From the NCBI GenBank assembly GCA_017509785.1, contig JAFWOT010000012.1, positions 257,476 to 321,475 on the forward strand: a stretch of 64,000 bases of DNA, read 5' to 3'. Positions 35,375 to 43,568 of the stretch are shown piece by piece. The DNA is from Clostridia bacterium. GTDB lineage: Bacteria; Bacillota; Clostridia; Christensenellales; CAG-138. The translations under genes and the position numbers were made by a program. The notes beneath the pieces are model-generated. The model had not been told where the DNA came from. It ran no database searches and saw only the letters and a program-made list of their open reading frames with translations. Positions within the stretch are counted from its first letter, which is position 1; each line of letters opens with the position of its first letter.

Positions 35375-37156
35375 TTGACTAAGTTTTTCAAAAGAGCCGC
35401 CGCATTCGTGCTTGCCGCGGTGATGATCTGCGCAATCATGCCCGCATTTACACATGCAGTCACTTCGACGGCTCATGTTTCAATATCCGTTTCCCCGAAG
35501 GAACTTGCCCAGGAAGGCAACGTTACCGTAAGCATCACGCTGACGAACACGAACAGCTCGTCGACGCCGGTCAACCCCACGACCCCGCCTTCGACCACGC
35601 ATACCCCCGCTCCGACGACCGCTCCGACGGACGTACCCGTGACTCACGCGCCCACGCCCGAGCCTATCGAGACTCCGGCGCCCACCGATCCGCCTGAGGG
35701 TCACGGCAGCATCGATTTCGGCGAGCCTTCACGCGGCGCGGCTCCCATGGAGCCCGAAAGGTCCTCCGGCAGCGGCGATTATACGGGCATCACGATAACC
35801 AACTCCTACGGCGTCTCCTTCCAGACGCAGGGCGTTACCGTCGCCCCCGGCGCAAGTAAGACCTTCTCCTCCACCATGCACGTTTCTTCCGGTATGATCG
35901 GAGTGGATCTTCCCTTCACAGTAAGCTGGACCGACCGCGGTCAGCATAAGAGCGATACCGTCACCTGCAAGATAAGCCGTCTCAACGCCTCGCCGTATCT
36001 TTCCGTCGTAAGGACGGCGAACCCCATCAACGCTTCCGAGGGTACAGAGGTCACCATCACGTACACGTTCACGAATTCCGGCTCCGTCCGGCTGACTAAT
36101 ATCACCCTTGTCGACCGTTACGTGAAGGGTTCGACTTCGCCGCTCATCTCCCCGTTCTCGCTCGATCCCGGAGCGACGAAGGAATACGTCCACACGCTGA
36201 CCATGGGTAATTCGACCATCGTTTCACAGCCAGTGATCACGTTCTATGCCCAGGGCAGCAGCACTCAGCTCACGAAGAACGTCTCCGCGCTGACGATCGG
36301 GCTCATCCAATCCCAGCTGACGAAGGAGATACAGAAGGGCACGGCGACTCCGGAAGGAGTTCCCTTCACACTTTGGCTCACGAATAACGGCAACCAGAAG
36401 CTCAGCTCGCTCGTAGTCAAGGATGAGCTTGGGAACAGCGTCTCCACGGAACCCTTCTCGCTTGCCGTCGGCGAAACGAAGAAGCTCGAATACTTCGTTC
36501 CGAATCCCGAAACCGTTCGTTACGTCGTTTTCAGCATCGAAGGCTACGATTATAACAACACCGAATTCAAGGACAATACCGCGAGCTACGTAGTCAGACC
36601 GTATATAGATATGTCCCTTCTCGGGCTCTCCTTCACCGCCGTTACTACCACCTCGCTCAGCGAAGCCTCGGTCATTGGGATAGAATTCACTTTTGAGAAT
36701 ACCGGATCGATGGAATTCCACAACCTTTCCGTCACCGAAAAGGAGCTCGATTACGAGCTTTACACGCTTGATTCGCTTGCCGTCGGCGCAACTGAAAAGG
36801 CAAACGTCGAAGTCAATATCGGTGAAGTCAGAGAGCTTGTTTTCGTCCTCACGGCGGAGGATCCCTCCGGCAATCCCCACACTCACGAGGCTTACGTCAC
36901 CGCAGATCAGATCGATTACGACGCTCTCATCCCCGCCGACGATCCTTCGCAGGGGGATTCGATCGAAGTCGTCAACGACGAAGCCGGCCTCGGTAAGATG
37001 CTCGACGGGCTCATAACCTCGACGGGCGAAAAGCTCATGGCATGGTTCCGCGTGCTCGGAATAATCGCCGTCGTTACAGCTCTTACGATGCTCGGTCTCG
37101 GCGTAGCGGAGATAGTCATCCGCAGGAATAAGAGGCAAAAGAGCGCCGAACAGTAA
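35375..37156 (+). CDS. Cell-surface protein with Ig-like repeats and a Pro/Thr-rich insertion
   Basis: A 593-residue secreted, membrane-anchored protein: signal peptide (FVLAAVMICAIMPAFTHA), four DUF11/CARDB-like beta repeats of about 110 residues, and a C-terminal membrane segment (about 553-578) followed by basic RRNKRQK. Each repeat has a xVTxTxTxxNxG strand and a PGxxKxxxxT strand (for example VTITYTFTNSG then LDPGATKEYVHTL). In the first repeat these strands are separated by about 85 residues rich in Thr-Pro. The start is taken as TTG at 35375 with GAGGAG eight bases upstream; a GTG three codons earlier lies inside that site. Function unknown; probably a stalk or adhesin-like protein. 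Confidence 0.72.
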   Translation: MTKFFKRAAAFVLAAVMICAIMPAFTHAVTSTAHVSISVSPKELAQEGNVTVSITLTNTNSSSTPVNPTTPPSTTHTPAPTTAPTDVPVTHAPTPEPIETPAPTDPPEGHGSIDFGEPSRGAAPMEPERSSGSGDYTGITITNSYGVSFQTQGVTVAPGASKTFSSTMHVSSGMIGVDLPFTVSWTDRGQHKSDTVTCKISRLNASPYLSVVRTANPINASEGTEVTITYTFTNSGSVRLTNITLVDRYVKGSTSPLISPFSLDPGATKEYVHTLTMGNSTIVSQPVITFYAQGSSTQLTKNVSALTIGLIQSQLTKEIQKGTATPEGVPFTLWLTNNGNQKLSSLVVKDELGNSVSTEPFSLAVGETKKLEYFVPNPETVRYVVFSIEGYDYNNTEFKDNTASYVVRPYIDMSLLGLSFTAVTTTSLSEASVIGIEFTFENTGSMEFHNLSVTEKELDYELYTLDSLAVGATEKANVEVNIGEVRELVFVLTAEDPSGNPHTHEAYVTADQIDYDALIPADDPSQGDSIEVVNDEAGLGKMLDGLITSTGEKLMAWFRVLGIIAVVTALTMLGLGVAEIVIRRNKRQKSAEQ

Positions 37157-37169
37157 AGTCATGAACGCA

Positions 37170-37199
37170 AAACAGCAAGAGCGAAAACTCCTGCTGTTT
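37170..37199. terminator. Bidirectional terminator
   Basis: AAACAGCAAGAG and CTCCTGCTGTTT pair with one mismatch around a six-base loop, between the convergent surface-protein and uracil-DNA glycosylase genes. Confidence 0.7.
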
Positions 37200-37208
37200 C
37201 ATATTCTC

Positions 37209-37826
37209 TCATTCCACACCAAACGATCTCACGAGTTCGCCGAGGCGTATAAGATCGTTTTCAAGAACCGGTTTAAGTTCCCTGTTGTAGATGGACGCCG
37301 CCGGATGATAGAGCGGAAAGATCATCCTGGCCTCTCCTCCGATATGATAGACGATCGGCATTCCGTGGGCGAGACCGATCGTCTTTTCCCCGAAGACCCT
37401 GTCGGCTAACAGACGGATCGCGGAATAAGGGACGTTCCCGAGCGGAGCTATCACATGAGGGTGAACGACGGATATCTCATAGCGGAGAAGGTCGAGCCCG
37501 TATGCGACCTCCAGCGGCATGGGAGTCCTGTTGCTAAGCCTTGCTCCGTTCCTTTTTACCGGTCGATATTTAACTGCGTTTGTTACGAACACGGCTTCCC
37601 TGTCTATGCCGGCAAGCTCCAGCATTGCGTCCAGCTGCTTGCCCGCCTTCCCGACAAAAGGACGGCCGCACGCGGCCTCTTCACGACCAGGAGCCTCTCC
37701 GATGAACATAATAAGAGGTTTATTCTCATTCCCCTCTCCGAATACGGGGTGTTCGAGATCCGCCTCCTTTTCGAGAGAAAGATCCCTGATCTCGTCCTCC
37801 GCCAACCTGTATCTTGCTTTTAACAT
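37209..37826 (-). CDS. Family 4-like uracil-DNA glycosylase lacking Fe-S cysteines
   Basis: A 205-residue protein of the uracil-DNA glycosylase superfamily. Motif 1 is GEAPGREE (about 43-50) followed by GRPFVGKAGKQLD, and motif 2 is YHPAASIYNREL. Family 4 enzymes bind a [4Fe-4S] cluster through four Cys; here the N-terminal CxxC region reads DLSLEKEADL, and the later pair is replaced (TNAVKYRP and LEVAYGLDLL). The only Cys is C53 in the motif 1 loop. The ATG at 37826 has AAGGAG nine bases upstream; a longer reading begins at a TTG touching the promoter -10. Confidence 0.85.
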   Translation of the reverse strand: MLKARYRLAEDEIRDLSLEKEADLEHPVFGEGNENKPLIMFIGEAPGREEAACGRPFVGKAGKQLDAMLELAGIDREAVFVTNAVKYRPVKRNGARLSNRTPMPLEVAYGLDLLRYEISVVHPHVIAPLGNVPYSAIRLLADRVFGEKTIGLAHGMPIVYHIGGEARMIFPLYHPAASIYNRELKPVLENDLIRLGELVRSFGVE

Positions 37827-37855
37827 GGTTAACAACTCCTTGATTTCGTCGATCA

Positions 37856-37884
37856 ATTATAATTCAATCCCGCCCGCGTGTCAA
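37856..37884 (-). promoter_or_regulatory. Consensus promoter of the uracil-DNA glycosylase gene
   Basis: Reverse strand TTGACA (37879-37884), 17-base spacer, TATAAT (37856-37861), a perfect match to the housekeeping consensus. Confidence 0.9.
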
Positions 37885-37934
37885 TCTCATACAGATATAT
37901 TATGAAAATCGGGAGATTTCATCCGGATTGGTGT

Positions 37935-37963
37935 TGACAAACGAGACTTGTGCAAGTATAATG
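37935..37963 (+). promoter_or_regulatory. Consensus promoter of rpsU
   Basis: TTGACA (37935-37940), 17-base spacer, TATAAT (37958-37963). It leaves a leader of about 60 bases before rpsU and is back to back with the glycosylase promoter. Confidence 0.93.
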
Positions 37964-38029
37964 TATAGGTATTTTGGGTTCACGCTCAATGAACGGATGT
38001 CCCGCATAAGAGAGGGGGGAAATAGGTCA

Positions 38030-38200
38030 ATGGAAATTCATGTTGGTGAAAACGAATCCCTGGAGAGCGCCCTCAAGCGTTGGAAGCGTAAGTGCGCCCG
38101 CTCCGGTATCCTTGCCGATGCAAGGCGTCGTGAACACTATGAGAAGCCCAGCGTAAAGCGCAAGAAGAAGGCTGAGGCTGCCAGGAAGCGCAAGTATTGA
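38030..38200 (+). CDS. rpsU: 30S ribosomal protein S21
   Basis: A 56-residue basic protein: [20 protein letters not shown], then [19 protein letters not shown] and a Lys/Arg-rich tail, the typical S21 sequence and length. The ATG at 38030 is set by homology; a longer in-frame reading starts before the promoter. The purine-rich AGAGGGGGGAAATAGG upstream provides the ribosome site. A single-gene transcript bounded by a consensus promoter and a terminator. Confidence 0.97.
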   Translation: MEIHVGENESLESALKRWKRKCARSGILADARRREHYEKPSVKRKKKAEAARKRKY

Positions 38201-38209
38201 TTAACAATA

Positions 38210-38236
38210 AAGCTCATCCGTTCGGGTGAGCTTTTT
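38210..38236 (+). terminator. Terminator of rpsU
   Basis: AAGCTCATCC and GGGTGAGCTT pair (one G-T) around GTTC and run into TTTTTG. It can also serve the convergent hemZ, whose stop is at 38248. Confidence 0.9.
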
Positions 38237-38247
38237 GTTATGCTGTG

Positions 38248-39702
38248 TTACAGATTGAACAGCTTTTCTCTTTCGGCGTTCGTTTCTTCGATCTTTGCCG
38301 TATATGTCTCTATATCCTTGTTGTTGGGGACTCGTTCTATCCTTCCTCCCCCGTCGAACACCCTTTTGGTCATTGCGCCCGCTCCGTGAGCGAGTATGCT
38401 CATGCCGTCCTCCATCATATCGATGTTGTAAACACAGACAGAACCGGGCTTTGAGTATCCGACGTTTTCGAGATTCCCCGCCATGTACTTCTGCCTGTAC
38501 ATATAATACGGACTCATTCCCATGCCTCGTGCGGCCGAAAGCCCCATATCGACCATGCGATCGACTTCATCAACGGAGGGGAGCTCATACTCATCCATGT
38601 GCTCATGCAGCCTTGACGCCCGCTTGATCGCAAGGGTATGGACGGTAAGGCAATCCGGGTCGAGCTTGCCGACGGCATTTAATGTGGATGCGAAATCGTC
38701 AATGCTCTCATTCGGAAGTCCGGCGATAAGATCCATGTTGACAGAATCGAACCCGACGTCCTTTACCATTTCAAAACAGGCGATGATATCATCGGAAGTG
38801 TGATCGCGTCCGACTATCTTCAGCGTTCGGTCGCACATGGTCTGGGGGTTGACGGATACCCTGTTAACCCCATGCGCCTTCATTATGAGGAGCTTTTCCT
38901 TAGTTATAGTATCGGGCCTGCCGGCCTCAACCGTGAACTCCCTGCCGGCCGTATCATAGCAGGAGCAGATCTTATCAAGAAGGGCGCCGAGCTCATCCTC
39001 CGTGAGGATCGTAGGCGTCCCGCCGCCGACGTAGAAGGATCTCTGAGAAAGTCGATGGGACCGCGCCATTTCGGAGCCGAGCTCGATATCCCTATGAAGC
39101 GCGCGAAGATATGCCGCCATATCGGTCTTTTTGGTGCGCAGACGCGAAGCGAACGAGCAATAGAGGCAGCGGGTACGGCAGAACGGGATCCCGACGTAAA
39201 CGCCGAGATCGCTCTCCCCCGCGCTCCGTAAATAAGGGAGCTGAACGCGGTTGATCTCATCCGCCAGGAGTATCTTCGGTTCGGTCACGTCAAACTCATC
39301 GCGCATCAAGCGAAGAGCCGCGTCACGGCCCTCGGTCTCTGTCAGTTCGCGCAGGAGACGCGTTGGCCGTATGCCCGTCAAGGAGCCCCAGGGAATGAGT
39401 TTATCCGGGTAAGCCTGCCGGAGCGCACGAAAGCAGGCGGTCTTCATGCAGCGCTTGGCGTAGCGTTTTTCGACGACATCGTTTTCAAATCTTGCGGGTG
39501 TTTTGTGAACGTATCGGCAGGACTTCCCTTCATGCTCATAGACGGCCTCGGCGGTGAAATCCTCGTTATGAGAAAAGAGCAGTGAGAGCGTGCTTTCGCC
39601 GTCCTGCTCCGAGTCGAGGGAGATCTCACCGCGAGGAATGAAGAGCCTTATCTCCTCGCAGATATCGTTATAGAATTCGGGTCGGTTAGTGATCAGCCTC
39701 AT
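38248..39702 (-). CDS. hemZ: Radical-SAM coproporphyrinogen dehydrogenase-like protein HemZ
   Basis: A 484-residue radical-SAM protein. An N-terminal region of about 170 residues precedes GVYVGIPFCRTRCLYCSFAS, whose CxxxCxxC binds the SAM cluster; FYVGGGTPTIL and NMDLIAGLPNES are the HemN-type motifs. The long N-terminal part and the gene order identify HemZ rather than HemN or HemW. Whether it truly oxidises coproporphyrinogen is unsettled for the family. Overlaps the MBL gene upstream by four bases. Confidence 0.92.
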   Translation of the reverse strand: MRLITNRPEFYNDICEEIRLFIPRGEISLDSEQDGESTLSLLFSHNEDFTAEAVYEHEGKSCRYVHKTPARFENDVVEKRYAKRCMKTACFRALRQAYPDKLIPWGSLTGIRPTRLLRELTETEGRDAALRLMRDEFDVTEPKILLADEINRVQLPYLRSAGESDLGVYVGIPFCRTRCLYCSFASRLRTKKTDMAAYLRALHRDIELGSEMARSHRLSQRSFYVGGGTPTILTEDELGALLDKICSCYDTAGREFTVEAGRPDTITKEKLLIMKAHGVNRVSVNPQTMCDRTLKIVGRDHTSDDIIACFEMVKDVGFDSVNMDLIAGLPNESIDDFASTLNAVGKLDPDCLTVHTLAIKRASRLHEHMDEYELPSVDEVDRMVDMGLSAARGMGMSPYYMYRQKYMAGNLENVGYSKPGSVCVYNIDMMEDGMSILAHGAGAMTKRVFDGGGRIERVPNNKDIETYTAKIEETNAEREKLFNL

Positions 39703-40361
39703 TCGCAGACTCCGTTTAAAACGCAGATATTATGGCTCCGTTCAAAATCGAGGGTGGTCTCCCTGTCATGCCCGGGGAGCACGCGGTAATCGCCTTTAAG
39801 TGAGAAAAGACGGTAAATGAGCGAATCATAGAGGGCGACCGCGTCCCCGCCGGGGAGATCTGTCCTGCCGTAGCTCATAAAAAAGAGCGTGTCGCCGGAG
39901 AATATCACCCGCTCATTTTCGATAACGTAGCATACGCCGCCCTTCGTGTGACCGGGAGTATGGATGACGTCAAACTCAATGCCCGCCTCGGAGAAGTGCA
40001 TTTTATCGTCAACGAATACGTCCACCTGCGCCGGATCGACCCTGAACCCGATCATGGAAGCGAGGCTCGCTCCGTTATCGCTCATCGCCTTGGCGTCGAG
40101 CCTGTTTATATAGACCCGGGCACCAGTAGCCTCTCGCAGCTTTGCGACGCCCATGATATGATCGAAATGCCCGTGCGTGATGAGTATGGCCTTCAATTGA
40201 AGCCCGAGCTCATCAATGGCTTTTAATATCTTCCCGGAATTTGCGGGATCGATTACCACGCATTCCTTCTTTCCGGAGGATCCTTCGTCATACCAGACTA
40301 CGTATGTGTTGACCGCGAGCGGCCCTGTGGGGATCGATCTGATGTTAAGCATAGGATTCAA
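39699..40361 (-). CDS. MBL-fold metallo-hydrolase (glyoxalase II-like)
   Basis: A 220-residue metallo-beta-lactamase-fold hydrolase with [45 protein letters not shown] and a late GHDRETT, the full metal-ligand set of the GloB/YcbL-like group. The start is either TTG at 40361 (overlapping the dtd stop by four bases) or ATG at 40352; neither has a clear ribosome site, which suggests translational coupling with dtd. Substrate unknown. Confidence 0.9.
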   Translation of the reverse strand: MNPMLNIRSIPTGPLAVNTYVVWYDEGSSGKKECVVIDPANSGKILKAIDELGLQLKAILITHGHFDHIMGVAKLREATGARVYINRLDAKAMSDNGASLASMIGFRVDPAQVDVFVDDKMHFSEAGIEFDVIHTPGHTKGGVCYVIENERVIFSGDTLFFMSYGRTDLPGGDAVALYDSLIYRLFSLKGDYRVLPGHDRETTLDFERSHNICVLNGVCE

Positions 40362-40804
40362 AATAGCTTTTTGCTGTCAAGCATTATCGTTACCGGGCCG
40401 TCGTTTACGAGGCTCACCTTCATGTCCGCGCCGAACCTTCCGGTCTCGACCTTAAAATCGGCGCGAAAGCGGTCGACCGTATATTCGTAGAGAGGGACCG
40501 CCCTTTCGGGAAGAGCCGCCTCGATAAAAGAGGGCCTGTTGCCATGGCGGACGTCTCCGAAGAGGGTGAACTGCGAGATGAGGAGTATCTCCCCTCCGGC
40601 TTGTTTAAGGGAAAGGTTCATCTTCCCGTCCGCATCCTCAAACACGCGAAGGCCCGAGACCTTCTTGATAATATAATCGGCGTCGGCGATCACGTCCGTG
40701 GAGTGGACGCCCAACAGGACGAGGAACCCCTTCCCGATGGAACCGACCGTCTCGCCGTCTATTTCGACTGATGCGCGGCTGACGCGCTGAATGACTGCTC
40801 TCAT
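40358..40804 (-). CDS. dtd: D-aminoacyl-tRNA deacylase
   Basis: A 148-residue [20 protein letters not shown] at the start, [17 protein letters not shown] (catalytic SQFTL) and [11 protein letters not shown] (the GPVT cross-subunit motif). It removes D-amino acids and glycine mischarged on tRNA. Starts one base after the relA stop, and overlaps the MBL gene. relA-dtd is a widely conserved pair. Confidence 0.96.
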   Translation of the reverse strand: MRAVIQRVSRASVEIDGETVGSIGKGFLVLLGVHSTDVIADADYIIKKVSGLRVFEDADGKMNLSLKQAGGEILLISQFTLFGDVRHGNRPSFIEAALPERAVPLYEYTVDRFRADFKVETGRFGADMKVSLVNDGPVTIMLDSKKLF

Positions 40805-40805
40805 G

Positions 40806-42980
40806 TTATGCCGTCTGTTTGGAACGCTCGACCTCTATGACCGAATCGAGCTTCTGTATGCTCCTTATGATGCTCTGAAGCTGTTCGGAATTCTGTATGT
40901 CGAAGGTCAGGTTGATATCCACGACGCTTCCGCCGGATTTGGCGTTGAGGTACTTGGTGTTTATCTTCATGCTGAGGAGAAGCTGCGTGATCTCCATCAT
41001 TATGCCCGGGCGTTCGTTGGCAAGAACGTGTATCGTGACGGGGAAGGTCTGTGAATTGCCGGTGACCCATTCAACGGGGATTATCCGCTCTACGTCGAGC
41101 AGGAGCTGTTCCGCGTTAGTGCAGTCCTTCCTGTGGACGGAAACGCCGCGGCCCCTCGTCACGTAGCCGAAGATCTCATCGCCGGGCACGGGCGTGCAGC
41201 ATCTTGCGAAATGCACTACCATATCGTGTTCGCCTTTGACAATGACTCCCCTGCCCTGTTCGTCGAAGCTCTCATGGAGGTCCTCCTTGCGCTGCTGGCG
41301 TTCCTCGAGGGCAGCGGCCTTTTCCTCCTTGCGGTACTCCTCTATGAGCCTGTGGAGGACCTGACCCGTAGTCATGCCGCCGTAGCCTATCGCCGCATAG
41401 ACGTCGTCAACGTCGTTGAGGGTGTATCGCTTAATTATCGGGGCGAAATACTCCGGCTTGCCTATATCGGTGAGCTTCTTGCCCTGGCGTTTGGCCGCTT
41501 CCGCCAGCATCTCCCTGCCCTTTACGATGTTCTCTTCGCGGTTCGCCTTCTTGAAATACTGGCGGATCTTCGTTTTGGCGTGGGAGGTCTTGGCGTAATT
41601 GATCCAATCCCTGCCGGGAGCGGCCTGCTGATTTGTGATTATCTCAACGACGTCATGGGTCTTGAGCTTATGGTCGAGCTTAACAAGCGCGCCGTTGACC
41701 TTCGCGTGCTGTATGTGGTTGCCTACGTTCGTATGGATCCTGTAAGCGAAGTCTATCGGTGTGGAACCCGCCGGAAGGTCGATTATCTCCCCGTTAGGCG
41801 TCAGAACGTAAACGTAATCCGAGAAGAAATCCTTCTGGATGTTTTCTATGAATTCCCTCGTGGAATCGGCGTCGCCCTCATAATTGACGAGATCCCTCAC
41901 CCAGGCAAGCTTGCTGTCAAGCTCGTCGGGACGGGCCTTGCCCTCCTTGTAGAGCCAATGCGCCGCAACGCCGTATTCCGCCGTGCGATGCATCTCCTGC
42001 GTGCGGATCTGCACCTCGAAAGGCATGCCGAGGTCGGAGAAAAGCGTCGTATGCAGGGAGCGGTACATATTCGTTTTGGGCATGGATATGTAATCCTTGA
42101 ATCTGCCGGGCATGGGCTTCCAGATGGAATGTATCACTCCCAATGCTGCGTAGCAGTCGTTGACCGTCCCCACTATGACACGAATTGCTACGAGATCGTA
42201 GATCTCGTTGAGATTCTTCGTATTGTTCCTTTTGAGCTTGCGGAATATGGAGTACATATGCTTCCTTCGTCCGCTGATCTCGTTCTTTATGCCGGCCTTC
42301 TCAAGCGCCTCTCCGATGGTCTTCATCGCGGTATTGAGGAGCTTCATGCGTTCCTCCTGCTTGGGCTCTATGAGCGAGCACAGATGCCGCCACTCCTCGG
42401 AGTAGAGATACTCGAACGAGAGATCCTCCAGCTCCGCCTTGATCGCGCCCATACCGAAACGATCCGCAAGCGGAGCATATACGTCAAGGGTCTCCCTCGC
42501 TATCCTCTGACGCTTTTCAAGTGAGCAGTTGCCGAGAGTCCTCATATTGTGGAGCCTGTCGGCGAGCTTTATGATAACGACGCGGACGTCGTTCGCCATG
42601 GCGAGGTACATCTTGCGAAGGTTCTCCGCCTGACGGTCCTCCCTCGTCTGAAGATCGGAGGCGTGCCCCGTCTTCGTCAGCTTGGTGACTCCGTCGACCA
42701 TCCTTGCGATATCCTCGCCGAATAGCTCGCAGATCTTATCGACCGTAATGCCGTCGCCGTCCTCCACAACGTCGTGGAGCAGGCCCGCGGCGACAGTATC
42801 GGCGTCCATATCCATCTTGCAGAGGGATATCGCAACGGACTCCGGATGTGTGTAATAGGGTTCGCCTGATTCACGCTTCTGCCCTTCGTGAGCGGCCTTT
42901 GCGAATTCGGAAGCGCGCTTTATGATCTCGACCTTTTCGGGCGAGTATTTCTTTTCACATAGGGAAATAAGACGATCCAC
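40806..42980 (-). CDS. relA: Bifunctional (p)ppGpp synthetase/hydrolase RelA/SpoT
   Basis: A 724-residue Rel protein. In order: HD hydrolase with [13 protein letters not shown], synthetase domain ([27 protein letters not shown]), TGS domain ([23 protein letters not shown]), zinc-finger-like [13 protein letters not shown] segment and C-terminal ACT domain. Both enzymatic motifs are intact, so it should make and degrade the alarmone. The start codon is GTG with a G-rich purine tract upstream. A TATAAT on the reverse strand (43008-43013) just after apt may give it a promoter of its own. Confidence 0.97.
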   Translation of the reverse strand: MDRLISLCEKKYSPEKVEIIKRASEFAKAAHEGQKRESGEPYYTHPESVAISLCKMDMDADTVAAGLLHDVVEDGDGITVDKICELFGEDIARMVDGVTKLTKTGHASDLQTREDRQAENLRKMYLAMANDVRVVIIKLADRLHNMRTLGNCSLEKRQRIARETLDVYAPLADRFGMGAIKAELEDLSFEYLYSEEWRHLCSLIEPKQEERMKLLNTAMKTIGEALEKAGIKNEISGRRKHMYSIFRKLKRNNTKNLNEIYDLVAIRVIVGTVNDCYAALGVIHSIWKPMPGRFKDYISMPKTNMYRSLHTTLFSDLGMPFEVQIRTQEMHRTAEYGVAAHWLYKEGKARPDELDSKLAWVRDLVNYEGDADSTREFIENIQKDFFSDYVYVLTPNGEIIDLPAGSTPIDFAYRIHTNVGNHIQHAKVNGALVKLDHKLKTHDVVEIITNQQAAPGRDWINYAKTSHAKTKIRQYFKKANREENIVKGREMLAEAAKRQGKKLTDIGKPEYFAPIIKRYTLNDVDDVYAAIGYGGMTTGQVLHRLIEEYRKEEKAAALEERQQRKEDLHESFDEQGRGVIVKGEHDMVVHFARCCTPVPGDEIFGYVTRGRGVSVHRKDCTNAEQLLLDVERIIPVEWVTGNSQTFPVTIHVLANERPGIMMEITQLLLSMKINTKYLNAKSGGSVVDINLTFDIQNSEQLQSIIRSIQKLDSVIEVERSKQTA

Positions 42981-43013
42981 AGGTTCACCCCCCCGTCTGA
43001 ATGCTTTATTATA

Positions 43014-43538
43014 TCAGTACTTCATTATGGAACGGACGTCGTATTCCTTGAGCTTCTCGGCGCCGTTGAGATCCGTAAGCTCTATCGCAAAGCGGAGCCC
43101 GACGACCGTCGCCCCCATGGATTCGATGAGCTTTGCGGTAGCAAGGGCGGTGCCGCCGGTCGCAAGAAGGTCGTCCGCGATGGCCACGCGCATACCGGGT
43201 CTGATAGCGTCCTTGTGGATCTCGAGCGTATCGCTTCCGTATTCAAGTCCGTAGGAAAGCCTCTCGACCTCGGCGGGGAGCTTGCCGGGCTTCCTTGCAA
43301 GAACGAAACCCGCGTTGAGAGCGTAGGCGACCGGCGAGCCGACAACGAAGCCGCGCGCCTCCGGACCTACGACTACGTCGACGTCAAGATCGCGGAGAGA
43401 ATCAGCCATCCGGTTTATCAGCTCACAATAAGCGGTGGGATCCTTCAAAAGCGTGGTGATGTCGTAAAAGAGTATCCCCTCCTTGGGAAAATCGGGTATC
43501 TCCCTTATAACGGCCTTGAAATCGTTCTCGGTGTACAT
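43014..43538 (-). CDS. apt: Adenine phosphoribosyltransferase
   Basis: A 174-residue type I phosphoribosyltransferase: FPKEGILFYDITTLLKD at the N-terminus, GPEARGFVVGSP in the middle and the PRPP loop VAIADDLLATGGTA. Converts adenine and PRPP to AMP. AAGGAG lies eight bases upstream. It lies between recJ and relA in the order known from Clostridia. Confidence 0.97.
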   Translation of the reverse strand: MYTENDFKAVIREIPDFPKEGILFYDITTLLKDPTAYCELINRMADSLRDLDVDVVVGPEARGFVVGSPVAYALNAGFVLARKPGKLPAEVERLSYGLEYGSDTLEIHKDAIRPGMRVAIADDLLATGGTALATAKLIESMGATVVGLRFAIELTDLNGAEKLKEYDVRSIMKY

Positions 43539-43568
43539 GATGGATTCTCCTTCTTGAATGTTATTATC

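Noticed and set aside
41133..42524. Open frame of over 450 codons antisense to relA
   Set aside because: relA is certain on the other strand; the antisense product has no motif or ribosome site.
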